The notes under the pieces: generated by a model
Told to the model about the DNA's origin: nothing
Database searches by the model: none
The model's input: only the letters and a program-made list of their open reading frames with translations
Assembly: GCA_950295325.1 (NCBI GenBank)
Contig: OX485806.1
Span: 28,336,001 to 28,400,000, forward strand
Source: Polytrichum commune
Lineage: Eukaryota > Streptophyta > Polytrichopsida > Polytrichales > Polytrichaceae
Length of the DNA: 64,000 bases
Reading direction: 5' to 3'
Shown here: positions 27,606 to 39,221 of the stretch, one piece after another
How the letters are laid out: each line of letters opens with the position of its first letter
How positions within the stretch are numbered: position 1 is the stretch's first letter
Translations under genes and position numbers: made by a program

Positions 27606-28127
27606 GGGCCAGTTTACATCATGGACCATGAAGTCGGACCATGGAAGATGGCCTTTTTCCATGGTCCGACTTCATGGTCCGAATTCTTAAAAAATCAATC
27701 TACAAAGCCTTCAGGCCCTTCACTAGATGTAAACCGAATGTGGACCAAGAGGAATGACCATGCACCAAAAAGTAAAAAGGGCAGTTTTAAAAAATTCAAG
27801 TTTGACCATTCTCTTGTCTTGTCTTCAACTTCTCTTCCCCCCAAAAAAAATCATTTAGAAATTATTATAATAACATTCTTTGCCATGGGCCCTTGCCTTT
27901 TTCTACTAGAGTACCTCTTTTGCCTCTCCCATCGCAGAACCCGTTGGACCATGTTAGTGGGTAATGTAGGCTTTGAAATATGTCTTTTGGGGGACCTCGA
28001 ACTTCATGGTCACTTTGACATTTGTTCTTTGGTGTAAACTGAAGTAGTCCCTAGACAAGTTCAACTGCCAATCACAAATTTTACAGGGGCTTGGGACGAC
28101 TTCATGGTCCATGATGTAAACAACCCC
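27606..28127. mobile_element. TAA-flanked MITE, family B, copy 2
   Basis: 522 bp, TAA at 27603-27605 and 28128-28130. Ends GGGCCAGTTTACATCATGGA and TCCATGATGTAAACAACCCC. Just inside the left end 27623-27646 pairs perfectly with 27657-27680 (24-base arms, 10-base loop). The 138-codon frame across it is incidental. Confidence 0.88.
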
Positions 28128-28414
28128 TAAGAGAGTTGAGCATGAGCACGAGGTTCATGCCTACAATGAATGTGTTGGAGATAAGAGTGAAAGTGGAACA
28201 AAGTCCAAGTTGGAACAAATTTTTGTCAAAAGACGTCGTAACCAATGTTGGACTGGTATGTAGGTGAATGCATGGTATAATAATCAACATCAATAATAGT
28301 ATCAAAAAACCTACCTGTAGGTATCAAAATTGTAGTACCTATCAAATATTGATATTTGGTGGGTATGTCACGGTGAGAGAATCTTTGTATACCCGAGTTA
28401 TTATTTAGGTCGGT

Positions 28415-29085
28415 ACCATTCTAACCAACGCAAGTGTAAAAAGGGGTATTATTTGAGGTATTAGTGTACATAGCATACATAAGGGAGAGTTGTTATTTTT
28501 CTTTAGTGTGTATATTTAAAAAGGCTATAATTTTTTTAAACGGGGGTCTAGAGAATATTTTTGAGAATAGATGTGTTAGTTTTATTTAATTCATGTTGTC
28601 ATTCATTATTTTCAAATGGTAATAGTCTTTAATGACTACCTTGCTCATTCTTGGTAGGGTGTGCATGAGGGTTCTAGTTATTTACAAGCTGAAGGTTCTT
28701 GGAGCGCTCATGGGCTCCTTTTAGTTTTGCTTTATGGGTTGGGGATAAGTTATTGTGCTCTTGTCTTTGTTTATTTGATGTAATCGTTGAGTTACATGAT
28801 ATGGATGAAAAAAATGTTTGATGACTTTGTAATTAGAACATAATTATGGATTTGTATGCAATAAAGGCCACTCTCATTCATGATTTATGTTTTGTATATG
28901 TAATGGAGTCATTTACCACATTAGAGTAAAAAAGTTTGGTGTAAATATATGAGTCCATTTTCTAGCCCACTGTTAATACATATACATTTGTTTTCCTCTA
29001 GAAGCTTCTCATATACAGGGGGATTAATTTCATAATGGCCCATGCACATCATTTAGGTTTTCAACGAAGAGTCCACCCCGTGGGT
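28415..29085 (+). repeat. Dispersed repeat, uninterrupted copy
   Basis: 28415-28810 matches 58310-58735 (ACATAGYATACATAAGGGAG, TTTAAAAAGGCT, TTATGCTCTTGTCKTTGTTK). 28870-29085 matches 61345-61552 (CCCATGCACATCAWTWAGGT, GAAGAGTCCAYCCC). Possibly LTR-type sequence; no coding recognised. Confidence 0.7.
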
Positions 29086-29594
29086 ACCTTAGAGCCTGAT
29101 AGTTTCTCTTGCGATTCATCAACTTTGATACACCACAATGTGCACAACACATAATTTCTCTTAAATGCTTTGTTTCTACATACCAATATTATTAGTCAAT
29201 AACATATAATCAAGATACAATGTTAGTACATTGTTGATATGTAAATTTTATGAACTTTCAATATACGTAGGTAATTATAGCTATTTTTGAATTCCATTTA
29301 CTAACCTTCAAGCTATAGTAATATATTAAGGCTTATTTCTAGATCTACACAATACCATGTTGATTACATGGTTAGATCCCTTGGCAAAATGTAGAGCATG
29401 AATTCCATGATAATGGGGTTATTTTTTCGAATGTCAAATGTCAAATGTCCCCTTGCATTCAAGTCATAGCCAAACTATTCAAATTCTATGAAATGTATTC
29501 TAAGAATGGGAACTTATATCCCATCTTATTGCTCACCACTCACATGTTATCGTTCGCTACTCATCGCTCACTACTCACTGCTCATTGCTCACCA

Positions 29595-29925
29595 CTACAC
29601 AAAATATGATATTTAGTGTTTAATTATATTTAGTGTTGTTACCAACCTACCATGCTCAACACCCTAATTTTCAATTCATTGACAATTAGCATTAGACATA
29701 AAATTACCTTCCCTACTGCCACCTCCCTTATTATATCTATATCTATGTATATATTTCATATCCTTACTGACACTCAATTCAGACATGTAACTTCCACATA
29801 TTACCATAGTTGATATTTAGTGTTTGAGTTTACATCTAATGTTACTTACTTTCATAGGGTTATTGATATTTATTGTATGCGTTCGTATTCAATGTATCAA
29901 ACACTAAATATCATATTTTGTGTAG
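29595..29925. mobile_element. CTACAC-ended inverted-repeat element, copy 2
   Basis: 331 bp. Perfect 27-base inverted repeats at 29595-29621 and 29899-29925, starting CTACACAAAATATGATATTT. The first ~100 bp match, in reverse, 23005-23114 inside family B copy 1. Confidence 0.85.
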
Positions 29926-30419
29926 CCTCCCTTGTTTGCATCATGATAAGGTGATAAAGAATATTGTAGATGTCAAATTGCAGAGGGGCATTTCTTGAAG
30001 TTTTCTTAACTTATACACTTGCAAAGATGGATTACTGTTTTTGTTAAGTTTTTCTATTGCTTGGGCTGTTTATTGAAGCTCTGGACTGCAAAGTGAGCTT
30101 GTTTGTGTTTGGTTTCTTGCTTTTGATTAGATGGTGGGCATTGCATACCATATTGTCTTACTGGGTCTAGGTGAAGAGATGGGTTGGCATTTTGTTTTTT
30201 ACATTCAATTGCATTTTGGATTGGTGGAAAGAGGAGTTCGGACGTAAATCTTGCGAACTCATTATAATCTTGCTAGATTCATGGTAACTCTTTAGAAAAC
30301 CCTAGGATGCTTCGGTTGTTTGGCCTGCTTCGATTTCTTGTGGTTGGACACGACGGGCGTGTTTTGTGGTGTGTAGGTTAGTTTTTGCTGCTTCTTGAAG
30401 AGTTTTGTGTATGATTGAT
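29926..30419. other. Region before the SVR1-type gene
   Basis: T-rich sequence without repeats recognised elsewhere in the window. It may include distal promoter or an early non-coding exon. Confidence 0.3.
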
Positions 30420-30811
30420 GTTGCTGTTACGATAGAGTCAACTGTACCGAGTGCCTAGATTATAACCTGCTTTCGTTTGTTACAAACAACTACTTTTGCT
30501 AAAATTAGGGAGAATTCTGTGAGCCTTCCCCTCCCACCAACGTAAGCCTTTGGCCCTAGTGGTCTGTTCATCTTCTTCCGTCATCTTCTTCCTCCATCGA
30601 CGCAACACTGAAAGATTGTTTGAACTTACCACGACCTCATTGCGTTCCACTGTTCGTGAGACCACCGCCATCGCCATACCGACTCTGCAAGCGCACCGTC
30701 TGAATTTGCCATGGGAATTCCACACTCGCTCGTGCTCCATCTTCATCTACACCTTGATGCTCTCGGGTGTTCCGAACTGCCATTGCTCTGAATTTCGTTT
30801 TCCAGCCAGCC
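30420..30811 (+). promoter_or_regulatory. 5' flank and probable leader of the SVR1-type gene, with overlapping upstream ORF
   Basis: The sequence becomes C/T-rich and higher in GC than the repeats before it. No convincing TATA box is visible. An ATG at 30756 opens a frame that runs past the main ATG (30812) and stops at 30921 in another frame. If transcription starts upstream of 30756, this overlapping upstream ORF would reduce translation of the main protein. The transcription start cannot be placed from sequence alone. Confidence 0.35.
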
Positions 30812-33800
30812 ATGGGTGCCATGGCAGGTCCATTCCTGGCCGCCTCCTCTGCATCCTCGTCCACTCGATTCCTCGTCTCCCGAGTAGCTTCCCTCGGTGG
30901 CAAAAATATTATCCTCAATAGCCACCCGCATTCGCAATTCTCCGCCTTCCGCAGCTTACAAACCCTCTCGAACGCCCTGCGGTGTCCTATCCACAACCCG
31001 GGGTTTAGGGTTTCCAGGGTTTCGGGTACGGTTTCTGTCAGTTGCGGGCCACAGCAGAAGCAGCGAGAGTCAGGAGGGAGCTCGCGGAATCCTCCTCCCG
31101 GAACGAGGATTAGTATCCCTGTTTTGGAGAGTAATGGCAAAGGAGGGTTTTCTGTAAAGGAGGCGGAGAGTGGGTCTGGGGCTAGGAATGAGAAAGGGGA
31201 GGCGGAGAGTAATAAGAGCAAAGTAAAGGCAGCTCCTATCAAGATAAACGTTGGAGTGAAGAAAAGTGGTGCTCTCCCCAGGTACACAAAAGCTGCGCGC
31301 AGATTTTACAATGAGAAATTCCAAGCTGAGCCGGAGAGGTTGAGTAAGGTGTTGGCAGCTGCAGGAGGTACATTTCTCTCTAAATGCCACGATGACTACA
31401 AAATGATAAAACTCGCTACATGGACAACAATGTCCTGCAGCGGGAGAAATGATATACCGAATGTGCTGTACATTCATATGTAGCACAAAATGCCTATCTG
31501 TGTAGTTCTAGCACATTGTCGTCCATGTAGTTATTTTCTTCCCTTCTGTGATTTCTGGCCAGGTTTTGGCAGCTGCAGGGGCAAATTTGTTTCTAATTCT
31601 CACGATGACCACCGTATGATAAACATGAGTGACAAGTGGAGCTCAAATTTTAGCACATTGTCGTCCATGTAGTTCGCTTCTTCCCTTTCGTGATTCTGGC
31701 CATATGTTTTGCTCGTTATTCAAGAGTGACCCTCGGAGCCATGTTCTTTCACCTCGTTGCAACTGCATTCGCCTAGTATCAAGACGGCACACCTTAAAGT
31801 GCAAGTGACCAGCGTTTAATTCTTAGTCAGAGTTAATACATACACTTCAGGGTTTAATATTTTGTTTTAGTAACTCAACATTCAGCCAATGATATATTTA
31901 GCACTGATGCAACTCATATATATCAACCTTTCAGGTCTTGCAACTATACAAGATAGATAATTACAAGAGAGATAATTACACGCATGCGCCCTTGATGGGC
32001 ACTTCAGGACTCGCCCACATGTTCTTGTTTTCAAGAAAGCTCAGTGGTTGACTTGAAATTGCACTCTCAGGTTTGGTAGGCATTGATTCAATGTTGTAGT
32101 TTGATGTGCGTGAATCTATGTGAAAACAGTGTTGATATATGAACTGATAGGTTTGGGATGCAGTCAGTAGATTCGTACTAGCAATTTTCACAGTTCATGG
32201 GTAGAATATACTCTTTCCGTTTCACCACAAGAGGCAAGAGTTTTGATCTGTATAGATGGAGTGGTGCTCTTCCAAATCTCATAAGGGGCATTTTGCTAGA
32301 GTTTTAGAGTCAAAAGGGAGCAACTGCAGAACAAAGCAATGCTACCGAGATATACTTTCTATCTATCCATCCTTATGCTGTCACCGCATGAAAATGCAGA
32401 TGTTTGAAATTCTTAAAGCAATGTGTGACATCCTACGTTTTGTTATTTTTGTAGTTGCATCACGACGGGGTAGTGAGGAGATAATTTTTGCTGGCCGAGT
32501 GAAAGTGAATGGCAAAGTCTGCAAGGTGCCGCAGGTATGAAATGTTTGGGATTTTCAAGGGTTTTGTTGCAATGCATCCATCAGTTGCTCTTGTGGGGTC
32601 GGTAAAGAGTCAAGTCCATCGGTCTTATGTGCCATGCTGGGTTGCTTACATTGTTGTAGGAATATTTTGGCTGACATTTATCCAATATGTGGTGGTTTAT
32701 ATAGACTCCTGTGGACCCAAAGAAGGACTTGATATTTCTAGATGGACGTTCCTTACCTAAGAAGCTGCCTCCCAAGTTTTATTTCGCACTCAACAAGCCA
32801 AAAGGGTAGGATTCATACCTTCTCCTTTCCCTTGTAAGGTGATTAGCAGGAAATTTTACTTGCTGAGGGTCAAAATTCTACACAAAGCAGATTTGATCAA
32901 AGTCGGCTCCTGATTTGTCTTGGTAATAGCATGTTATACTAGTGCAACTTGAGATTGATCCAGATGTCTTGGCAGGGCAGGTATATATGTTCAAGTGCAG
33001 CAGATGGACCAAAGCCTGTATTATCGCTTTTGGAGGACTATTGGAAAATCTGGGTAAGTCGGATATTAAGTTCTGAAGCACATGTGGTGCTATAATATTT
33101 GGTTTTGTGGAGTCTAAATAGTGCGTTGTGTGGAATTTTATTATCATAGTCTTGTCTATTGCTGGCACAATGGCAGACAGCAATTGAACTCGCTCTGTTC
33201 AGTTAGTTGGAAGTGTTCCTGCATGATCAAAGCTACTAAAATGGAGAGTACACTGAGTCATGCATATGCTTAACAATCTCAAACACTGTTTTAGTGACTG
33301 ATTACACTCTTTATTTACTACACAACAGAGGGAGGTTCTTGTTACTAGAACTTGTTTGTTTTAGTACTCCTTATCCCGCAAATGAAGTGTTAAAAGAAAT
33401 ATACTGCAGAGGTCATGGTGTGATATTTGTGGGCTTAGCTCATAGCCTGGTTTGGATAATAGGACCAAAGGAATTATGGGGCGAAAAGACCACGGCTCTT
33501 TACAGTTGGAAGGCTCGATGTTGCCACGTCTGGTCTTTTACTGGTGACAAATGATGGTATGTATATAAACTTTTAGAACAGCCTTTTATTCTAATTTCGG
33601 ACCATCCAATGTAGGAGGATTCAATTCTCTCAGCAGTTTCTTTTAAAGATGTTTAAGACAGGTTGTAGTGTATAAGTAGTATGTGGTAATATGATCTTAA
33701 TGAGGTGCAGAGCTTTGCATCTGACATTTGTTGGGCTGCGGCCCTCTGCAGTGCTGATATACTTCCTAGGTAGAAGGATGTGCATGCTTATAATCTTAAC

Positions 33801-35378
33801 GATGGACATTGTGGCCTCACATGGTAAAATGTTGAGCTGTGAAGTGATGGCAGTTTGTTGTGTGCAGGTGATTTCGCACAAAGGGTGTCACATCCATCTT
33901 CAGGGCTAACAAAAGAGTATGTTTTTGTATCACTTTTTTTGCCAGTAGCAGAAAGCTTTCAGTTATATGGCAAATTTGAGCATGCACACCTTCTGGTCAC
34001 AATACCTATAGGAAATGATAATTGATTCTGCAGGTACGTGGCCACAGTAGCTGAGAAGGTTACAAAGCGTCAATTGCAGCTTGTAGCAGATGGCACAATG
34101 GTCCAAGGGGTCCTTTGTGTACCTACAGAAGTGGAATTGCTAGCCAATGAACCTGGTGATTCTCGCCATCGTATTCGCATAGTGGTGAGTTTTGTGTTTG
34201 GTCTGCCTGTGTCTTCTGTCTAGATTTATATTTCATCTTCACCGTTATTTTATTGTAAGGGTGAATTCATAATTGAAAATAATCTTACAAGAGCTATATG
34301 AAGTAAAAAATCACATCAAAAAGGGGAAAGCTGATTTGACTGATGTTGAGGAGCGTGCAGGTTGCTGAAGGTCGGAACCGTGAAGTACGCGAACTTGTGG
34401 CAAATGCAGGCCTGGAGGTGTGTTATTTCTTTTCCTCTGAGAGAGCTACAGTTGATATACGAAGAAGGCTCTTGAATTTCTCTACAATCAGAATAGAAAT
34501 TTTATTACCTCTAATGGCTTCAGCATAACAGTGTTCAGTAGCACATTGGTGAACCCTTTGTAGTGGTGCTCCATGCTTTTGAATTTGCATCAAATTAGTA
34601 GCTGGTTCTGAAGTAGTTACTCAGGTATCTGAGTTTCTATTCTTCTGAATCACAGATGCTGGGATTGAAGAGAGTTCGCGTTGGAGGCCTTTCACTGTCG
34701 CGGAAGCTTGGGTATGAATATTCTAACACACAAATGCGGTTGGGGAAAAAAGAATCTCAATAGGAAATCTCCATGATGTTGCAACCTTAAACGAGCCAAG
34801 GGCTTAATTTGCACCCTAGGCATGTGACCCCACCTCAGATCTAACATATGGGTTTGCTAATGTGGGTTCTAAGACTAAATTGGGCAAAATCTAGAGTTAC
34901 AGACCCTATAAATTCAGGGAGCCTACTGTAAGGTTATACAAGCAGTTGGGGGGGGGGGGGGGGCGGGGTAGGTGGGCCCCTGCCATTAGCCGTGCATTGA
35001 GGACCCTCGGGCTGATTCAATTTGAGGGTGTGGCAAGTGAGGATTTTGCAGTTGATTAATGTGCTATTCTACGAACTTAAGAACCAAATTAAGAAACGTT
35101 TCTATTTTCATGATAGAGCAGCCTGCTGAAAAAGATTTCTCTAAACTGAAAGGCATCTATAATGTTCTAAAGAGGTGCTTAAACCAGGGCATGCTTGACT
35201 TTATGAGGGTGGCAAACAATTGCATCCAATTTGAGTTTCAACTTTCTCTGCCACTTATTTATGCACACTGCTTCTGAGTATAAGTTTTTGAATGTGTGGT
35301 TTGTGCACATACAGGCCTGGCAAATATGAGGTGTTGACAGAGGCACAAGTGAATAAGGTTTTGGAAGCTCAGACGTAG
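30812..35378 (+). CDS. SVR1: Plastid pseudouridine synthase, SVR1/RsuA-RluB family, 10 exons
   Basis: It should convert a specific uridine to pseudouridine in chloroplast rRNA. The spliced product is 426 aa. Exons: 30812-31367, 32455-32534, 32705-32805, 32981-33053, 33463-33556, 33868-33916, 34034-34184, 34361-34417, 34656-34711, 35315-35378. All introns are GT-AG, and the reading frame is kept through every junction. Residues 1 to about 60 are Ser/Arg-rich with few acids, as in a chloroplast transit peptide. An S4 RNA-binding domain covers about 176-215 (RLSKVLAAAG, then VASRRGSEE). The catalytic domain carries YFALNKPKGYICSS (about 238-251), the active-site motif GRLDVATSG with catalytic Asp near residue 289, and NREVRELV and LKRVRVGGLSL near the end. 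Length is close to Arabidopsis SVR1 (about 410 aa). ATG 30812 is the first in-frame ATG after an in-frame TGA at 30755; ATG 30821 is an alternative. Bacterial RsuA/RluB homologues share the fold, but the transit peptide and introns mark the plant nuclear gene. Confidence 0.94.
31351..31705 (+). repeat. Tandem duplication across the exon 1 / intron 1 junction of SVR1
   Basis: The end of exon 1 and start of intron 1 (31351-31562: TTGGCAGCTGCAGG, then CACGATGAC, then TAGCACATTGTCGTCCATGT) is repeated at 31564-31705 with the same landmarks in order and about 70 bases deleted. The second copy reads GCAGGGGCAAAT where the first has the donor GCAGGAG|GTACAT, so it lacks the splice donor. It is therefore probably an inert exon-end copy inside intron 1. 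Confidence 0.7.
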
Positions 35379-36589
35379 CGTGTTACATGGACTTCCTCCT
35401 GTAACACCAAATGCTGACTAGCACAGGAGATGGTTCATAGACACTGTTATCTGGCAATCTACCTACTGTTCCGATAATCGGTCCAAGGCAAGATGCAATT
35501 TATGTGATCCTCTACATCATCGCAGCTGGGTAACAGACAGATCCTGGTACCTCTTCATTGTAGAACTACAAAGGAGCTTCTTTAGACACCCTTGAGGCCC
35601 TCTTCTGTCCAAGACAAAGGCACTGTCACATCGAGCAACAAGCTTGGGGCTCACTTTGCTGGAGATGGTTCTCAAAGTGTATTTTAAGGTTTTGACACTT
35701 TCACATAATATTATGAGGTATCGAGTGATTGCTCTCATTCACACAATTTTTCATGCCTTCATTTTTACCTTGTCAGAGTTGCTTGCAACAAGAAGTGATG
35801 GGTGTAAATGCTTTATTAGTGATCTGGAAAACTTGCATGTGTGCACAGATGAGTATGATAATTGCAGGCTTAGTCTGACTCATGATTTTTTCATCTATGC
35901 CGAACAGCTAGCATGGTGTAGCAACCAAATCTTTTCCTCTGTCAGTGACAGATGGTCTTTCATGACCCTGTTGGAAGCAGGGCCCCAATTCTGTGGACAT
36001 ATATATTTTTGTTTGTTTGGTAATGGATCACCTGATAAACTTTCTACTAATCAGATCGGCGTTTAAGGGTAGAGACTGGATTTTGTTTGACACCAGTAGG
36101 TTTGACATCAAGACCCTTGATTTCCACATCTAAAGATTATGAGAATGCAGTGTACTACTAATCAGTGTCCTGTATCTTGTTGGAACAACCTGTCTCTTGC
36201 CATTGGCTGCTACCATCAATGAATCGTGGATGCACAAACAACCAGGTACTCGAAACTTGGAATTGATTTTGATGCCCCAAAACTCCTAATAGAAGTTTTT
36301 TTATTTTATTATTATCTGATCAGAAAACTCTTATAGTAGGAAGGGAATGTATATCCACTCATAGGATCATAATGGACAGGCACATTATAACTGTGCGGTG
36401 AGCACTTTGCGAGTCTCGACTTGCAGGGCTCAACAATGGAACCAAGTTTAACAAAATATGCACTATGTTAACATACTTTATTGGTAGTACTCCACATTAG
36501 AAACTTAGAACCTTTGTGATGCCACCAATTTCCTTACTTAGGTAACCACTGTAGGTGCCATAATAAACCTACAGCTCCAAAGATGCAAC
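35379..36589 (+). other. SVR1 3' UTR and downstream flank
   Basis: The 3' UTR should lie in the first few hundred bases. The 140-codon frame at 35644-36066 does not start with ATG and has no motif; it is probably untranslated. No poly(A) site can be fixed. Confidence 0.4.
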
Positions 36590-37500
36590 GCAAGTTTCAT
36601 TCACTTTGGTGGGTTTCTGAAAGTTGCTTGTATCTGTTCAGAAAACTCTCAGAAAGCTCACAGAAACATCAATCCCATAAAGACTGGAAACCACTCATTT
36701 TCACTAAGGTTGAGGGAGAAGGAAAGGCTCTGCCAGCACTGAATTGTTGATGTATGCAATGTACATAGCATTTTTTGCACATCAATTTTAGCCTAGATAT
36801 ATATGGAGAAGACACAACATACTACATTCATTGTGCTTTTGGAATAGTTTTAAGTGGCGTCACTGTAATGGGTTTTCAAAGTTTGCTTGTATCTGATTAG
36901 AAAACTTTTGCAGCAACAAGACTATGGAGACCTGAAAATTGCACTCTAATTTGAGTGGGATGCTCTTCCCACATTGAAGTTTCGATGTATGTTATAATGC
37001 ACATAGCATTTTCTGCATAATTATTTAAGCAGTTAAATGTTCCGAGTATTTTCGTGAATACATAATGTACTATATTCATCTCGCTTTTGGATTAGTTTTG
37101 CAGCAAGTTGGTGAGTTGTCTGAGATTTGCTCACATGTAATCAGAAAACTCTCCCAGAGACGATGATCACATGGAGACTGGAAAATTGCACTCTCTTTAC
37201 CTTGAGAAGGAGATGCTCTGTCAACAGTTTTCGCTGTATTGTAATAATACACTTAGCATTTTCTGAACTACGATTTCAGCCTAAATTTCCAAGAGAAGAC
37301 ACAATGTACTACTTTCATCACGCCCTTGGATGAATTTCAATTGGCAACAGTGTGTTGAATTTTGAAGTTTGACTGAATCTGCTCAGAAAATCTCACAGAA
37401 AAAATGACCCCATGGAGACCAGAAAATTGCACTCTCTTAAACTTGAGAGGGAAATGCTATGTTTTCAATTTTTTGTTGGCAGATATTCAAGTGTTCCTGG
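36590..37500 (+). repeat. Degenerate ~250 bp tandem array downstream of SVR1 (about 4 units)
   Basis: The recurring order is TCAGAAAACTCTCAGAAA, CATGGAGACTGGAAAATTGC, ACATAGCATTTTYTGCA, GAGAAGACACAATGTACTA, TTCATCACGC. The TAGCATTTTYTG landmark falls near 36767, 37003 and 37255. The short frames over the array are not genes. Related units reappear at 43.6-44.6 kb beyond the transposon. Confidence 0.75.
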
Positions 37501-37921
37501 TCACTTTTCTTAACTGAACACCCATATTTGATTGGCGTGTGGCTCAGTGAGGATCAAAGAACAAACACCATAGAGACATATGTTCAACCCCTACACACTC
37601 GAGTCCTTACTGCTGCTTTTTTGAGAGGTAAAACTGGACCAGTGATATTGTGTCCACAGAACTTCCGTGAAGGAACAACTTAATTTGGAAAACGTCTTCA
37701 AATTTTGTCAATTGAAGGCTCTACGACGCTCCACCTAACTATTGACAATGATACATGAATTACATAGCAGAAAACAAAGACCAAATAATATTTTGGTATA
37801 TTTCTTTAGAATCTATGATTTGTGTCGTCAGATATGTATTAATCTAAATGTGGATGTTGAGACCAATTATAAGTTATTTCTTTGAATATTGATGTGTATC
37901 ATGGGAAAGGTGGGGGGGGGG

Positions 37922-38838
37922 GGGGCTGCCTAAATACCCCCGACGAGCGTTGCAGCTGTCAGGGCGGCGGGCAAGGGCAGCCCCAAAAAAGCCAGAGGTT
38001 CGGACACCTGACCCTGGCCTGGCCCGACCCTGGCCTAATCCCCCGACCCTGTCCACCCGGTGTCCAGCCCGGCCTCCAGCCTGGACAGACGCCCGGTTTT
38101 CCGGCCTGGCTGCCCGCCCCGCCCTCCACCTGGCCACCCTCCACCTAGCACCTAGCCACCTTCCACCTTTACTAGTGCACCCGCCTTTCATTTGAATTTT
38201 TTTGGTTTTGCTTTGCTCATGGCTGTTGCAATGATGTGAGGAGCTTTGGTGTGGTTGTCAAGAACATGGCGGCGGCCATGCATATGCACTAGATCTTGGT
38301 TCTGAGGTTGTAGGACAGGGCGCTGCTCCAAAAAATGGAATGGATCCATGAGAGGGACACAATTTCATGGCATCCGGCCAAACACATGAACCACATCTTG
38401 GATATGAGGGCGATGGACAGGGCGTTTTTTGTTTAGGGTTGCAATGGATCCAAGAGAGGGAGACAATTTCGTGGTGGCAGCGAAGCCCATGGACTGGATC
38501 TTGGATCTGAGGGCGATGGACAAGGCATTTTTGGTTTAGGGTTGCAATGGATCCAAGAGAGGGGAACATTTTCATGGCAGTGACGGAGCACATGAATTGG
38601 ATTTTGGATTTGAGGGCGATGGACAGGGCGTTGCTAGTTTAGGGTTGCAATAGATCTAAGAGAAGGATACAATTTCATGGCATGCGACCAAGCACGTGGA
38701 CTGAATCTTGGATCTGAGGGCGATGGATAGGACGTTTTTGGTTTAGGGTTGCAATGGATCAAAGAGAGGGACATAATTTCATAGCATGCGGCCAAACATA
38801 TGGACTAGATCTTGGATATGAGGGCGATGGACAGGGCG
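37922..38838 (+). repeat. Left terminal inverted repeat of the 4.77 kb transposon
   Basis: Near-perfect reverse complement of 41774-42690. The first clear mismatch is near 38819, after which the arms still share the ~104 bp unit. The outer part is GC-rich (CCTGGCC/CCCGACC motifs); the inner part is a tandem array. Confidence 0.88.
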
Positions 38839-38950
38839 CTGATCCACTGAATGCAATGGATCCAAGAGAGGAAAACAATCTCATAACATGCGGCCAAGCA
38901 TATGGACCAGATCTTGTGTTTCAGGGTGTAGGACAAGGCGATGATCCACT
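38285..38950 (+). repeat. ~104 bp subterminal tandem repeats, left (about 7 units)
   Basis: The landmark GAGGGCGATGGACAGGGCG or a variant recurs near 38306, 38408, 38511, 38613, 38717, 38820 and 38925. Each unit also has TTTAGGGTTGCAATGGATCC, AATTTCATGG and GGATCTTGGATCTGAG-like words. Arrays like this inside transposon ends often bind transposase, but that is inference. Confidence 0.85.
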
Positions 38951-39221
38951 GAATGCAATGGACGGAAATGAGGGAAACCCTTTAAGAATATGAAATTTTG
39001 GAGGTGACCCTGAACTTGCACAGGAGCGATCTACAGTCCATGGACACAGTGGCTACAATGCATATGTAGTAGATCTTGGGACAGGAAATGATGCAAACAC
39101 TTCGGAATTTGAATTCATGGCTATTCACAGACTTGGACAATGACCACCTGAAGGACATTTAGTAGATCACAATGTCAACCATGAAAGCCATGCATCTCAC
39201 CTGAATACGAATGATGCAGAT

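Noticed and set aside
30637-31287. 216-codon minus-strand frame
   Set aside because: Shadow of SVR1 exon 1, which is GC-rich and so lacks stops on the other strand.
35644-36066. 140-codon frame after SVR1
   Set aside because: Does not start with ATG, no motif; lies in the expected 3' UTR or flank.
38258-38593. 111-codon frame repeated exactly at 42019-42354
   Set aside because: It is an inverted copy of the same repeat; the protein is low-complexity and periodic with the 104 bp unit.
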